A DNA stretch of 64,000 bases from Pontibacter rufus (GCF_015694705.1 NZ_JADQDR010000004.1:62001-126000), one strand, 5' to 3'. Shown: positions 45,715 through 55,706, numbered from the stretch's first letter. Program-made: numbers and translations. Notes: generated by a model not told the origin, from the sequence alone.

Positions 45715-47091
45715 ATGTTGAGAACATTGAATCAGAAAAACACATTTCATAAACTGGTGTGGGTGGCTTTTGGCCTGCTCCTCACCGCAACCAGTGCCTT
45801 TGCCCAGGCACCCGTACAGCGCAAGGTAGACGGCATTATTGCCAAAGTAGACAATTACGTAATTCTCCGTTCTGACCTGGAGTTTGGCTACCTGCAATAC
45901 CTGGCCCAAACCAAGCAGCAGCCGAGTGAAGATCTGAAATGCCAGATATTAAAGTCGCTGGTGCAGGACAAATTGTTACTCGCCCGCGCAGCCATCGACT
46001 CCATTACGGTAGAAGATGCCCTGGTGACAGATCAGCTGAACCGCCGCATTGAGTATCTGACCGCACAGGTGGGTGGCGTAGAAAAACTGGAGCAGTATTA
46101 CAACAAAAGCATCAACCAGCTGAAAGCCGACCTGCGCCGCACCGTGCAGGAGCAGATGATAATGGAACGGATGCAGCAGGAAATCAGCGGCAAAGTAAAC
46201 GTTACACCCAAAGAGATTAAACAGTATTTCAATGCTATCCCCAAAGACAGCCTGCCCTATTTCTCTTCTGAAGTAGAATTGGGCCAGATTGTGAAATTTG
46301 CAGAAGTAAGCAAGCAGCAGAAAGAGGAAGCCAGAAAGCAGCTGGAAGATATCCGCAAGCGCATACTTGCCGGCGAGGACTTTGCCACCCTGGCCAAGCA
46401 ATATTCCCAGGATCCTGGGTCGGCTGCAGCCGGCGGCGAACTGGGCTTCTTCAAGAAGAAAGAACTGGTGCCTGAGTATGAAGCTGCTGCCCTGCGACTG
46501 GAGCCTGGCGAGATTTCGAATGTCGTGGAGTCGCAATTTGGCTTTCACCTTATCCAGATGATAGAGCGCAAAGGACAGGAATTTAACACGCGCCATATCC
46601 TGATAAAACCGGCTACGGCCACAGTTGATGTGGCTGAGGCTGTTGAGGCCCTGGACAGCATCCGCACCCTGATACTGAACGACAGCCTGACTTTTGCCAA
46701 AGCCGCCAAGGAATTTTCGGACGACAAAAGCACCAAAGATAACGGCGGCATGCTTACAAGCCAGGCTAATGGCAGCACCTATATCTCTATGGATCAGGTG
46801 GACCCGTCTGTGTTTTTCGTGATTGATACCATGAAGGTGGGTGATATTTCAAAACCGATTCCGTTCCGTACCGAAGATGGCAAAGAGGCTGCCCGCATTA
46901 TCTATCTCAAATCAAAATCTACCCCGCACCTGGCCAACCTGCAAGACGATTATCAGAAGATAGCCGCTGCCGCCCTGAACCAGAAAAAGGGGAAAGCCGT
47001 AGACGAGTGGTTCCGGAAAAACTTCGACACCGTGTTCATCGAAATTGATCCCGAATATCAGAATTGCCAGGTACTACAGCTAAACCAATAA
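45715..47091 (+). CDS. SurA-like periplasmic peptidyl-prolyl isomerase
   Basis: The 458-aa protein has a signal peptide (about 8-29, ending SAFAQA) and an N-terminal SurA_N chaperone region (KVDGIIAKVDNYVILRSDLE). Two parvulin domains follow (about 175-280 with VELGQIVKFAEV and GELGFFKKKELVPEYE; about 288-385 with NTRHILIKPAT). SurA helps outer-membrane proteins fold after Sec export. It follows the PpiC-OmpA gene and precedes moxR by 7 nt, so the three probably form an envelope-assembly operon. Confidence 0.92.
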   Translation: MLRTLNQKNTFHKLVWVAFGLLLTATSAFAQAPVQRKVDGIIAKVDNYVILRSDLEFGYLQYLAQTKQQPSEDLKCQILKSLVQDKLLLARAAIDSITVEDALVTDQLNRRIEYLTAQVGGVEKLEQYYNKSINQLKADLRRTVQEQMIMERMQQEISGKVNVTPKEIKQYFNAIPKDSLPYFSSEVELGQIVKFAEVSKQQKEEARKQLEDIRKRILAGEDFATLAKQYSQDPGSAAAGGELGFFKKKELVPEYEAAALRLEPGEISNVVESQFGFHLIQMIERKGQEFNTRHILIKPATATVDVAEAVEALDSIRTLILNDSLTFAKAAKEFSDDKSTKDNGGMLTSQANGSTYISMDQVDPSVFFVIDTMKVGDISKPIPFRTEDGKEAARIIYLKSKSTPHLANLQDDYQKIAAAALNQKKGKAVDEWFRKNFDTVFIEIDPEYQNCQVLQLNQ

Positions 47092-47098
47092 AGGATTT

Positions 47099-48064
47099 AT
47101 GACGCAGTTTACCTCCGACAAAGAAGCAGCCGACGCGCTGTACCGGTCTTACCGCGACCTTACTTCTGAGATTTCTAAAGTAATTGTAGGCCAGGAAGAA
47201 GTGGTGCGGCTGGTACTGACTGCTGTTTTTTGTCAGGGGCACTGCCTGCTGGTGGGCGTACCCGGGCTGGCCAAAACGCTCCTCATCCAAACCGTTGCCT
47301 CCTCGCTCGACATGTCGTTCAACCGGGTACAATTTACCCCCGACCTGATGCCTTCCGACATTGTGGGCGCCGAAACACTGGACAAGGACCGCAGCTTTAA
47401 CTTTGTAACAGGCCCTATTTTCGCCAACATTGTGCTGGCTGATGAGATAAACCGCACGCCACCCAAAACTCAGGCGGCGCTGCTGGAGGCCATGCAGGAG
47501 CATGCGGTAACGGTAGCTGGCCACCGCTATACTTTACCCGAACCCTTTTTTGTACTGGCCACCCAAAACCCTATTGAGCAGGAAGGCACCTACCCTTTGC
47601 CGGAGGCGCAGTTGGATCGCTTCATGTTCAATATCTGGCTGGGCTACCCGGACTATGCCTCAGAGCTGCAGATTGTAAAAAACACCACGGGCGCAGTGAA
47701 GTATAACCTGGATAAAATCCTGCATGCTGATGACATACTTGCTTTCCAGCAACTGGTACGCCGTGTGCCGGTGGTAGACAACGTGGTGGAATATGCTGTA
47801 AAACTGGTGCACAGCACCCGTCCGAACGAGCCGATGGGCTCACGGCAGGCCAGCCAGTACCTGGAGTGGGGAGCAGGCCCCAGGGCCTCGCAGCACCTGA
47901 TAGTGGGCGCCAAATGCAACGCCCTGCTCAACGGCAAGTATAGCCCCGACATTGAAGATGTGCAGGCCGTAGCGCTGCCTATACTCCGCCACCGCATTGT
48001 GCGCAACTTTAAAGCCGAAGCCGAAGGCGTTACAGTAGAACAGATAATCCGCGAGTTGCTTTGA
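47099..48064 (+). CDS. MoxR-family AAA+ ATPase
   Basis: The 321-aa protein has Walker A GVPGLAKT (near 51-58), Walker [24 protein letters not shown], a sensor 1 motif [25 protein letters not shown] and a C-terminal lid domain. MoxR ATPases act as chaperones for metalloenzymes and envelope complexes, commonly with von Willebrand A proteins of the Bat group. No VWA protein is adjacent here, and the batD-like gene is far away. It starts 7 nt after the SurA-like gene. Confidence 0.92.
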   Translation: MTQFTSDKEAADALYRSYRDLTSEISKVIVGQEEVVRLVLTAVFCQGHCLLVGVPGLAKTLLIQTVASSLDMSFNRVQFTPDLMPSDIVGAETLDKDRSFNFVTGPIFANIVLADEINRTPPKTQAALLEAMQEHAVTVAGHRYTLPEPFFVLATQNPIEQEGTYPLPEAQLDRFMFNIWLGYPDYASELQIVKNTTGAVKYNLDKILHADDILAFQQLVRRVPVVDNVVEYAVKLVHSTRPNEPMGSRQASQYLEWGAGPRASQHLIVGAKCNALLNGKYSPDIEDVQAVALPILRHRIVRNFKAEAEGVTVEQIIRELL

Positions 48065-48221
48065 TTGTTATTATTAGTTGTTGATTGCTGATAATTAAAC
48101 TGTTGTTCTGCTATAATACAGGCACTTGCCGCACAACCAAAAACGATCAGCGAAATTGCAATCCATCCAAATTGGTGTAATTTTGCGCTTATAATTCTGA
48201 CGTACATCACCCCTTATACTT

Positions 48222-48650
48222 ATGGAAGCGGCTGCTTTATACCTGCGCTTTAAAGATAATCTCGCCATCATTGTAGGCGCCCTCAACAGCAAGCTCGAAA
48301 GACGCACCATGCCTTTTGACATTACCATTCCACTGGAAGTAGATCTTCTGGCCGACGTGCTGCGCCTGCACGGGCTCGATTTTAGCTCGGCAACAGCCGG
48401 CGCCATGCGCATTCAGGACTTTCAGCAATGGTTTCTGCAGCATGAGGAGCAGGTTTCGGCCGTGCTGCACCACGTGCTGGAGGACAAGAAAGCGTATATG
48501 AAAACCACAACCGGCACCGTATTGCAGAAAGAAATGCTGATGCGCCGCCTGGAGTTCATCAACCAAACCGCACATACTTTAGCTGTAATGATGGAACAGC
48601 AGCAATTAGGAAGCCCCAAACATCACAACTACCCTTTCCTGAATCAATAG
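48222..48650 (+). CDS. Conserved-looking protein of unknown function
   Basis: The 142-aa product has no signal or membrane segment and no recognised domain. It is mostly helical in appearance, with ITIPLEVDLLADVLRLHGLDF and LEFINQTAHTLAVMMEQQQLG. It lies 157 nt after moxR and ends just before a strong terminator, so it may be the last gene of that transcript. The region between (48065-48221) is AT-rich with a TTGATTG-type simple pattern. Confidence 0.6.
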   Translation: MEAAALYLRFKDNLAIIVGALNSKLERRTMPFDITIPLEVDLLADVLRLHGLDFSSATAGAMRIQDFQQWFLQHEEQVSAVLHHVLEDKKAYMKTTTGTVLQKEMLMRRLEFINQTAHTLAVMMEQQQLGSPKHHNYPFLNQ

Positions 48651-48674
48651 CAAGTATACTTATACTATAAATAC

Positions 48675-48715
48675 AGAAAAGCCGCTGTTTCTCCGGGAGA
48701 AGCAGCGGCTTTTCT
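48675..48715 (+). terminator. Terminator after the unknown gene at 48222
   Basis: AGAAAAGCCGCTG and its exact complement form a 13-bp stem, with an inner TCTCC/GGAGA pairing extending it. Confidence 0.8.
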
Positions 48716-48853
48716 ATCTGGCATACTTCATACACGCTCCGGGCCTGCTGGCGGCCTACAAGGTTGGCACGTACACCAAATGGTGCCTGCCCGGCAGCTG
48801 TGCCTTTCGTTAAAGCAAGCACAAAGCTGCTAAACGCCCAAAATACACAAGCA

Positions 48854-50005
48854 CTACTGCCTGGGCTTTGCCAGGAAAAAGTCGGTATCAAAAGTCAGGT
48901 ATAGGGCATTGGAAAATTCCAGCTTCGGCTCATCCAGGTCCAGTACGGGCTCCAGCCGGATGGTCAGGTACAGATTATCGAGCAGCTCAATATCTTTCAT
49001 CAGGCGCAGAATCAGCAGGCGGCGCTCCTTGTCCAGAAAGTCAGGATCTTTGAAAGTAGTGGAAGCCGATTGATACAGTTTACCACCCAACTCCGAAATA
49101 TAACCGTTGCCCTGCCAGTAGCTCAGCATCACGTTCTGGTATTTGGTGTCTGCCCCCACATTGAGGTAAATGCCGTGTCCTTGCCCGTAAGGTTTCTGGA
49201 GCTCGTTCGAGAAATCCTTAAAGCCTACCATATAGTTTTTGGTATAAAGGCGTTGCAGCACCTCCCCTGCAAACAATTTCTCCAGTTCAAGGCCAACTGC
49301 TACATTTACCAGCGTTACCAGCGGCAACGCTGATGCATCTATCTGGCCGCCTTTGTGCTGTACCGTAAGCTGAACAGGCAGCAACAGGCGCAGGCTGTCG
49401 CCGGCGGTATGCGTTGCCTCCCGCTCCAGCAGTTTAAAAGCTGTAGTAGCGCCGCCATGTATCTGCTCCTGATCATCTTCTCCCCTGTACAGCATGTGCG
49501 CCCAGTCTATCCAGGCATCCAGCTTTACGGCGCTGGTATTCAGCTTGTACTGTACGCCATTTTCCAGCCGGTCGGTCATCACCCGCTCAAAATCATACAA
49601 AGGTTCTATGTAGCCGTGGTTCAGGTTTCCCTCCAAGGTACCAAACAACAGGGCCCAGTTGTGGCGCTGCACTTTGATGGTAAAAGTGGGCGCAACGCGC
49701 TGATAACCGTCACTGCCAAAATCCTTCCACAGCAAAGCGCCCGCCTCTATACGCACCGTTCCGGAAGGGTAATAAATCAGTTTTGGCTGAAGATGGTAAC
49801 CGAATAAAGTATAACCATCTGCAATTTTATTGAAGTACTCGTTGTTCTTAGTAAAGCCGAGCGCATACAAGCCAAACCTAAGCTCATTAGCATTATCAGG
49901 ATTTACAGGCAATTGTTGCCTGAGTGCCGTATTGTTTAACTGGGCGCATGCTAAGTTACTGTAAAACAAAACAGAGAGTATCAGAAAAAGCTTTAAAACG
50001 CGCAT
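48854..50005 (-). CDS. Outer-membrane or periplasmic beta-rich protein of unknown function
   Basis: The 383-aa product (ATG at 50005; an upstream ATG at 50029 is less likely) has a signal peptide (about 1-22, VLFYSNLACAQ). A long beta-rich part with alternating hydrophobic and aromatic residues follows (LRFGLYALGFTKNNEYF; KLIYYPSGTVRIEAGALLWK; YLTIRLEPVLDLDE). This suits an outer-membrane barrel of the OmpA/OprD-like size range. No specific family is recognised. It is divergent from recA, sharing a 160-bp gap. Confidence 0.7.
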   Translation of the reverse strand: MRVLKLFLILSVLFYSNLACAQLNNTALRQQLPVNPDNANELRFGLYALGFTKNNEYFNKIADGYTLFGYHLQPKLIYYPSGTVRIEAGALLWKDFGSDGYQRVAPTFTIKVQRHNWALLFGTLEGNLNHGYIEPLYDFERVMTDRLENGVQYKLNTSAVKLDAWIDWAHMLYRGEDDQEQIHGGATTAFKLLEREATHTAGDSLRLLLPVQLTVQHKGGQIDASALPLVTLVNVAVGLELEKLFAGEVLQRLYTKNYMVGFKDFSNELQKPYGQGHGIYLNVGADTKYQNVMLSYWQGNGYISELGGKLYQSASTTFKDPDFLDKERRLLILRLMKDIELLDNLYLTIRLEPVLDLDEPKLEFSNALYLTFDTDFFLAKPRQ

Positions 50006-50165
50006 AAAAAAGCGTAATATGTGGCACAAAAAGGCTATGTGGTTTGTTATAATCAGACATCGCTAACCAGCTAAAAAAATTAGCAAAATACTTGACAGGC
50101 ATTTTGTATTCTGGCTCCGATTTTGTAATTTCACCTTCAATATAAAGCTAATTAATCAAACGCAC

Positions 50166-51206
50166 ATGAGTGTAAGCAACGAAAAATTAAAGGCCCTGCA
50201 GCTGACTATAGACAAGCTCGATAAAACATACGGCAAAGGAACCGTGATGAAAATGAGCGATAACCACGTGGAAGATGTTCCGGCTATCTCTACCGGCTCT
50301 CTCGGGCTGGATATTGCGTTGGGTATCGGCGGTTTGCCGCGCGGCCGCGTTGTAGAAATCTACGGCCCGGAATCATCCGGTAAAACCACGCTGACCATGC
50401 ATTGCATTGCCGAAGCACAGAAAAAAGGTGGCCTGGCTGCTTTTATCGATGCTGAGCACGCATTTGACAAAATATACGCCAAGAAACTCGGCATTGACAT
50501 AGACAACCTCCTGATCTCGCAGCCTGATAATGGCGAGCAGGCCCTGGAAATTGCAGATCACCTGATTCGCTCCGGCGCCATCGACATTATTGTAATTGAC
50601 TCTGTGGCGGCTCTGGTGCCAAAAGCTGAGTTGGAAGGCGATATGGGCGACAGCAAAATGGGTCTGCAGGCACGCCTGATGTCACAGGCACTGCGAAAGC
50701 TTACCGGTACTATCAACAAAACGGGCTGTACCTGTATTTTCATCAACCAGCTGCGCGAGAAGATTGGTGTAATGTTCGGTAATCCCGAGACAACCACTGG
50801 CGGTAATGCCCTAAAGTTTTATGCTTCGGTGCGTCTTGATATCCGCCGCATTGGCCAGATCAAAGAAAGCGCCGACAACATAACCGGTAACCGTACCCGC
50901 GTGAAAGTGGTGAAAAACAAAGTAGCGCCACCGTTTAAAGTTGTGGAATTCGACATCATGTATGGCGAAGGCATCTCTAAAGTAGGCGAAATCCTGGATT
51001 TGGGCGTGGAACTGAATGTTGTGCAGAAATCCGGTTCATGGTTCTCTTACGACGGCAACAAACTGGGGCAAGGCCGCGATGGCGTAAAGCAAATCCTGCT
51101 TGATAACCCGGAACTGATGGACGAAATTGAGGAGAAGGTAAGAGCCATTGTAAAAGGCGAGCCGGAAAAAGTGGCTGCCGTAATGGACGCTGCTGCCGCC
51201 GAGTGA
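50166..51206 (+). CDS. recA: Recombinase A
   Basis: RecA forms filaments on single-stranded DNA, pairs homologous DNA and triggers LexA cleavage where LexA exists. The 346-aa sequence has Walker A GPESSGKT (67-74) and Walker [24 protein letters not shown]-binding loop L1 lies in [22 protein letters not shown], and loop L2 in [23 protein letters not shown]. Length and start ([20 protein letters not shown]) are normal. No LexA box was seen upstream. A hairpin terminator follows. Confidence 0.98.
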   Translation: MSVSNEKLKALQLTIDKLDKTYGKGTVMKMSDNHVEDVPAISTGSLGLDIALGIGGLPRGRVVEIYGPESSGKTTLTMHCIAEAQKKGGLAAFIDAEHAFDKIYAKKLGIDIDNLLISQPDNGEQALEIADHLIRSGAIDIIVIDSVAALVPKAELEGDMGDSKMGLQARLMSQALRKLTGTINKTGCTCIFINQLREKIGVMFGNPETTTGGNALKFYASVRLDIRRIGQIKESADNITGNRTRVKVVKNKVAPPFKVVEFDIMYGEGISKVGEILDLGVELNVVQKSGSWFSYDGNKLGQGRDGVKQILLDNPELMDEIEEKVRAIVKGEPEKVAAVMDAAAAE

Positions 51207-51233
51207 ACTCTTTTTCCCAACTATAAGTAATAC

Positions 51234-51266
51234 AAAGAGGTGCTATACTATATGTAGCACCTCTTT
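51234..51266 (+). terminator. Terminator of recA
   Basis: AAAGAGGTGCTA and its exact complement form a 12-bp stem with a 9-nt loop, ending in TTTT. Confidence 0.8.
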
Positions 51267-51459
51267 TGCTATATAGTATAGCAGGAGAGGCTATATATTT
51301 TGGCTACACTAATCTGACGGGGAACACTTTATACTTAAAAACGCTTATACTTATAGTAAATTGATTAACATATATAATTCTTATATTAGGCCATGAAGAC
51401 ACAGTTGGTATAAAAGTTGATAAATTATATACAGATGCTGTTCTAAATGCTGAATATCT

Positions 51460-52269
51460 ATGAAAAAGTTTTTCCCGCTTATACTTTTAGTTTTGATCGT
51501 CGCGAGTGGCTTTGTGGCAAAGGAGAAAATGCGCAGTATTCCGAATGAGAGCTTCTCTACCGGCGAAATACTGAAGTATAAAGTGCATTACGGCCCTATT
51601 ACGGCTGCCGAGGCTGTGATAGATGTATCGCCCAATATTCACCACATCAATGATCGTCCTTGCTATCGTGCCACTGTGTTCGGCAAAACCACTAGCTCTT
51701 TCGACTTTTTTATCCGCATCCGCGATACCTGGCAGTCTTACATTGATACTGCTGCCATTGTGCCGCACCGCTCATTCCGCAATATAGAAGAAGGCCGGTA
51801 CAGAAAGAAAGAAACGGTTGACTTTGACCACAATGCTAACACGGCTTTTGTAGAGAAAAAGAAAAAATCGCAACCTAAAGAGACAGGTAACTACAAAATA
51901 CCGGATAATGTGCAGGATGTGGTCAGCAGCTTCTATTACCTGCGCACCATCGACTACAATAATCTGCGCCCCGGCGACAAAATAGCAGTACAAGGCTTTT
52001 TTGATGAGGAAACCTTTAACATGAAGGTAATATACAAAGGCCGCGAAACGGTTAACACCATAGCCGGCGATTTCAGAGCGATTAAACTGGTGCCCGAAAT
52101 GCCCGAAAACGATATGTTTAAAGGTAAAAATGCAGTTACGGTATACCTTTCTGATGATAAAAACAAAATACCGGTACTGATTGAGGCTGAAATGTTCGTC
52201 GGTTCGCTGAAAGTAGACTTATACGACTATAAGAACCTGAAACATAAACTCCTGATTGCCCAGAACTAA
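51460..52269 (+). CDS. DUF3108 domain protein, exported
   Basis: The 269-aa protein has a hydrophobic N-terminus (about 4-19) acting as a signal or anchor. A DUF3108 domain follows (about 28-255: GEILKYKVHYGPITAAEAVIDV; DVVSSFYYLRTIDYNNLRPGD; LKVDLYDYKNLK). Family members are periplasmic beta-rich proteins of unknown function, common in Bacteroidota. A terminator with a run of eight Ts follows. The gap before it (51267-51459) is AT-rich and carries several TATACTT copies. Confidence 0.85.
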   Translation: MKKFFPLILLVLIVASGFVAKEKMRSIPNESFSTGEILKYKVHYGPITAAEAVIDVSPNIHHINDRPCYRATVFGKTTSSFDFFIRIRDTWQSYIDTAAIVPHRSFRNIEEGRYRKKETVDFDHNANTAFVEKKKKSQPKETGNYKIPDNVQDVVSSFYYLRTIDYNNLRPGDKIAVQGFFDEETFNMKVIYKGRETVNTIAGDFRAIKLVPEMPENDMFKGKNAVTVYLSDDKNKIPVLIEAEMFVGSLKVDLYDYKNLKHKLLIAQN

Positions 52270-52274
52270 TGTAC

Positions 52275-52303
52275 AGCCAGCCTTACCAGCTGGCTTTTTT
52301 TTT
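52275..52303 (+). terminator. Terminator after the DUF3108 gene
   Basis: AGCCAGC and GCTGGCT form a 7-bp stem with a 7-nt loop, followed by eight Ts. Confidence 0.85.
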
Positions 52304-52501
52304 GCGGTACGTTTGCGGGCGGGTGTGTTAACAAAATATTATGATTTGATGAAGCCGGGCCAACCTGCTATAATCTATAGTATATTTACAGGGGGTTCAG
52401 GTTTTGCAGCCCAACCCGTTTATAGCTAACGCTGGCCTGCGGCACTGCCCCGGCAGCTTTTGCACAAGTTTATTTATCCTTAAGTATAAATACCAGATAC
52501 C

Positions 52502-53191
52502 GTGCAAACCACATCAACTTATAAGATTTTAGTAGTAGACGACGATCCGGACATCGTAGAGATGCTGCACTATAACCTTACCCGCGAAGGCTATCACGTA
52601 GCCCAGGCCGGAAACGGGAAAACAGCCATAGAAGAAGCACAGGCTTTTAAGCCCGACATTATTTTGCTCGACGTAATGATGCCCGTGCTTGATGGGATTG
52701 CCGCCTGCCGGCAGCTGCGCGATATAAGTGAATTTCGCCACACCCATATCATTTTTCTGACAGCCCGCTCCGAGGAGTTTTCGGAAGTAGCTGCTTTTGA
52801 GGCAGGCGCAGACGATTTCCTGACCAAGCCCATTAAACCACGTGCGCTGCTGAGCCGCCTGGCCGCCTTTAAGCGCCGCGATGCACAGCAGGACGAGATA
52901 AGTAACGTAATTGAAATTGCCGGGCTGCGCATCGACCGCACCAGCTTTGCCGTGTACAAAGGCGACAGCAAAATTACTTTACCTAAAAAAGAGTTTGAGC
53001 TGCTCTCTTTCCTGGCTGCCACGCCGAATAAAGTATTCTCGCGCGAAGAGTTGCTGCACAATATCTGGGGCAGCGATGTGTATGTAATTGCCCGCACCGT
53101 GGACGTGCACATCCGTAAAGTACGGGAGAAGATTGGCGAAGAAAACATCAGAACCATCAAAGGTGTAGGCTACAAGTTTAATACCGACTGA
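52502..53191 (+). CDS. OmpR/PhoB-type response regulator
   Basis: The 229-aa protein has a receiver domain (9-122: DDDPDIVE acidic pocket, Asp57 in ILLDVMMPVLDG as phosphorylation site, Lys in FLTKPIKP). A winged-helix DNA-binding domain follows (about 135-227: LPKKEFELLSFLAATPNKVFSREELLHNIWG; RTVDVHIRKVREKIG). The start codon is GTG. The matching histidine kinase lies 148 nt downstream. The pair is PhoB/PhoR-like; no pst or pho genes are in the window, so phosphate sensing is only a possibility. Confidence 0.94.
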   Translation: MQTTSTYKILVVDDDPDIVEMLHYNLTREGYHVAQAGNGKTAIEEAQAFKPDIILLDVMMPVLDGIAACRQLRDISEFRHTHIIFLTARSEEFSEVAAFEAGADDFLTKPIKPRALLSRLAAFKRRDAQQDEISNVIEIAGLRIDRTSFAVYKGDSKITLPKKEFELLSFLAATPNKVFSREELLHNIWGSDVYVIARTVDVHIRKVREKIGEENIRTIKGVGYKFNTD

Positions 53192-53216
53192 TTACGCATC
53201 ACGACACACGTATCAG

Positions 53217-53290
53217 GACTTTCAGGTATGAGTAATCAAACAAAATAAACTTTATACTTTAAGCGCTTCGTTATTAAGTATAAAATCAGG
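53217..53290. repeat. Dispersed repeat, about 72 bp, copy 2
   Basis: This stretch aligns with 35569-35640 over most of its length. It sits between the response-regulator and histidine-kinase genes, so it may be transcribed with them. Confidence 0.6.
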
Positions 53291-53339
53291 ATTATCAGAT
53301 ATTAACGCATAAGATAATCTTGATATCTATGTTTCTTAC

Positions 53340-54377
53340 ATGAACTTAACTTCCCGCACGCTTGCCATTCTAACCTCTTTGGCAGTGGCCATAGTGCTGA
53401 CTGCCTTTCTTGCTTTAGCCACTTATCTGTCGTCTAAGGGACTGCTGGTGGCGTTGCTGCTGGTGTTTGTAAGCTGCTTTCTGCTGGTATACTTTTCCTA
53501 CGAAGCACTGGTTTTCCGGGAGGTGAAGAACGTATATTCCAGCTTGGAGAAAATCAAAAAGCAGGATTTTAAAAAAGTAGAGAGCAAATCTACCTTCAGC
53601 ACCGATCCGCTTAAAAAGATAAAAGACGATATTTTGCTGATAGCTGCGCAAAAGCAGCAGGAAATTGACGAACTGAAACGGCTGCAGCTGATGCGGAGCG
53701 AGTTTCTGGCTGATGTGTCGCATGAGCTGAAGACGCCGATCTTCGCTGCCCAGGGCTTTATTCATACCCTGCTCGACGGCGCCGTAGACGACCCCAGCGT
53801 GCGCGATAAATTTCTGCAGAAAGCAGGCAAAAGCCTAGATGCACTGGATATACTGGTGCAGGACCTGATCAGCATTTCGCAGTTTGAAAAGGGGGTGGTA
53901 AAAATGCAGAAGCGCAATTTCGATGCCGCGGAACTGGTGCGCGAGGTATTTGAGCAACTGGAACTGGTAGCCGCTGCACGCAACATAACGCTGCACCTGG
54001 CAGCGCCTGGACAGAAAATCATGCTGTTTGCCGACCCTAACCGGATGCGCCAGGTATTCATCAACCTCGTAGACAATGCCATTAAGTATGGCCGCCCGGC
54101 CGGAAATATTTGGGTAACGTTTACAGAGGGCCGCAGGAAGTATACGGTTACGGTAAAAGACGACGGCAGAGGCATTGCCGAAGAGCACATCAACCGCATC
54201 TTTGAACGATTTTACCGCGCCGACAAAAGCCGCTCCCGCGACACCACCAGCACCGGCCTGGGCCTGGCTATCTGCAAGCACATTGTAGAAGCGCACCGTT
54301 CGTTTATCGCCGTAAAAAGTGAAGAAAACAAAGGCACTACGTTGCGGTTTAAGTTACTAAAAGCGAAAAAGGAGTAG
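53340..54377 (+). CDS. Sensor histidine kinase, PhoR-like
   Basis: The 345-aa protein has two membrane helices close together (about 8-30 and 36-55) with almost no periplasmic loop. A HisKA dimerisation domain follows, with His128 in EFLADVSHELKTPIFAAQGF, then an HATPase_c domain: N box QVFINLVDNAIKYG, G1 VKDDGRGI, F box RIFERFYRADKSR, G2 TGLGLAICKHIVEAH. It should phosphorylate the response regulator encoded upstream. Lack of an outer domain suggests sensing within the membrane or via a partner. Confidence 0.94.
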   Translation: MNLTSRTLAILTSLAVAIVLTAFLALATYLSSKGLLVALLLVFVSCFLLVYFSYEALVFREVKNVYSSLEKIKKQDFKKVESKSTFSTDPLKKIKDDILLIAAQKQQEIDELKRLQLMRSEFLADVSHELKTPIFAAQGFIHTLLDGAVDDPSVRDKFLQKAGKSLDALDILVQDLISISQFEKGVVKMQKRNFDAAELVREVFEQLELVAAARNITLHLAAPGQKIMLFADPNRMRQVFINLVDNAIKYGRPAGNIWVTFTEGRRKYTVTVKDDGRGIAEEHINRIFERFYRADKSRSRDTTSTGLGLAICKHIVEAHRSFIAVKSEENKGTTLRFKLLKAKKE

Positions 54378-54394
54378 GTATGGTGGCGTTGGAT

Positions 54395-54415
54395 AACGTG
54401 CTGGGCTATGGTGCG
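54395..54415. repeat. Flanking repeat of the 54417-55142 gene, left copy
   Basis: AACG, then GGCTATG and GCG, align with 55152-55173 (AACG, GGCTATG, GGCG). The shared layout is AACG-6 to 7 nt-GGCTATG-G/C-GCG. It lies where the gene ends. Confidence 0.5.
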
Positions 54416-54416
54416 T

Positions 54417-55142
54417 TTATGCACTATAGGTGTTGTTGGCGATCGTTTTTCTTTCTTCTAAAAGTTCATTGGCAGCAATGGTTGCTTCCTTTTTAAATCC
54501 ATTTGCTATGGTCTTCTTTTTTAGTTCCTCTTCCGTGTGATTTTGGAACTTAGCTTTATAGGCTTCTATTTCCACACGCTGATACTCTTTCAACTCTTCT
54601 ATTGTAGGTTCTTTCTCAATTCTATCTTCTAAAAATGGGATGTAGCTGTATTTAGTTACAGTTGGATGAATTGGCGGCTTTAGTGGGTCAAGAAGCAGAG
54701 AGGTAAGTAAGAACATCTTATCATCTGTGGTTATAAGTTTCAGATAGCCATAGTTCCTCCACGGCATTGGAGTCCAGTTCTGTTGCCATTTAGGAAGCTT
54801 GTAGTCGCTGTAAATTACTCTTTCAACTTTCCTTATATCATCTATTTGTAAACAGTACTCTCCGTTGCTATTTGTTATCGTTATGCTACGACCTCCTGGT
54901 TCTATTTCAAGTTTTGTATCTCTATTAGCAAAGTAATAGGTAACATGAAGTAACAAAGCAGGTAGGAAACATATTGAATTATAGATTATCAGGACTTTTA
55001 AAAAGCCTGGGTCTAAGATGCTGCTGGTAAAACCTCCAAGGTATCCAACGGCTAAGGCTACAGGAAACCATGGAAGTATCTTTAGCCCATTGGAGATAGA
55101 CTTGACATGGTGTCTTCCATTTATATGGTAAATTTTATTCAT
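54417..55142 (-). CDS. Two-helix membrane protein of unknown function, AT-rich
   Basis: The 241-aa protein has two membrane helices (about 21-42 and 50-70). A PH-like/GramPos segment follows (KLEIEPGGRSITITNSNGEYCLQIDDIRKVER) and a charged C-terminal tail (EELKEYQRVEIEAYKAKFQNHTEEELKKK). It is not recognised. Composition is AT-richer than its neighbours and it is oriented against the histidine kinase. A direct repeat flanks it (see 54395 and 55152), and the last codons lie inside the left copy, as in cassette-type accessory genes. Confidence 0.65.
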   Translation of the reverse strand: MNKIYHINGRHHVKSISNGLKILPWFPVALAVGYLGGFTSSILDPGFLKVLIIYNSICFLPALLLHVTYYFANRDTKLEIEPGGRSITITNSNGEYCLQIDDIRKVERVIYSDYKLPKWQQNWTPMPWRNYGYLKLITTDDKMFLLTSLLLDPLKPPIHPTVTKYSYIPFLEDRIEKEPTIEELKEYQRVEIEAYKAKFQNHTEEELKKKTIANGFKKEATIAANELLEERKTIANNTYSA

Positions 55143-55151
55143 ATGTTTGCC

Positions 55152-55173
55152 AACGGGTCGCGGCTATGCGGCG
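55152..55173. repeat. Flanking repeat of the 54417-55142 gene, right copy
   Basis: The copy lies 10 nt upstream of the gene's start codon. It is GC-rich in an otherwise AT-rich stretch, in the same orientation as the left copy. Confidence 0.5.
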
Positions 55174-55301
55174 GCCGGGAGATTTACTTGTTAATGTGGT
55201 TCAACTACTAATTACATTTATAGGAAAGTAAGAGTTTAGCTTCAAGAATTCAGCCAGGCTGCCGTGTAGCTGGTGTTGGCAGAAGGTGTGATTCTCTTTT
55301 T

Positions 55302-55706
55302 TTACTTCTCTGTAACTGAATAATTCCCCCCAAAGCCAAAATCCAAGATGGTTTTCTTTGTGTTTCCACTAGCAGAGCCCACCCGGTTACCATTTTTAAT
55401 TCCTTGCACTTTACTGATTATCACTGCATCTTCTGACTTGCTATCAACTATAGCAGTGTAATTACCATCCTTTAAAATGAGTTTATAAGGCGTCTTCAAA
55501 TCTTTCTTCTCAAGCTGGAATGGCGTTCTGGCTCCAGTTTCGGTAAGGGTAAAACCGGTTATAGATAAGTTGAATTTGGCAGAATCTACACCCGAGGAGT
55601 TTATTGATATTTCATAGGTAAAATCCTCAGTTATTTTGACGGGTTCAGGCGCTTTGCCTACTAAATAACCAAGTGAAAGCAGGATAAAGGTAAGTAGTAG
55701 TTTCAT
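55302..55706 (-). CDS. Small exported protein of unknown function, AT-rich
   Basis: The 134-aa product has a signal peptide (about 1-18, LLLTFILLSLGYLVG). A beta-rich part follows, with FTYEISINSSGVDSAKFNLSI, and a Gly/Lys-rich end, GNTKKTILDFGFGGNY. No family is recognised. AT-rich composition and the neighbour at 54417 suggest a shared accessory insert. It is free of any clear promoter element. Confidence 0.6.
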   Translation of the reverse strand: MKLLLTFILLSLGYLVGKAPEPVKITEDFTYEISINSSGVDSAKFNLSITGFTLTETGARTPFQLEKKDLKTPYKLILKDGNYTAIVDSKSEDAVIISKVQGIKNGNRVGSASGNTKKTILDFGFGGNYSVTEK

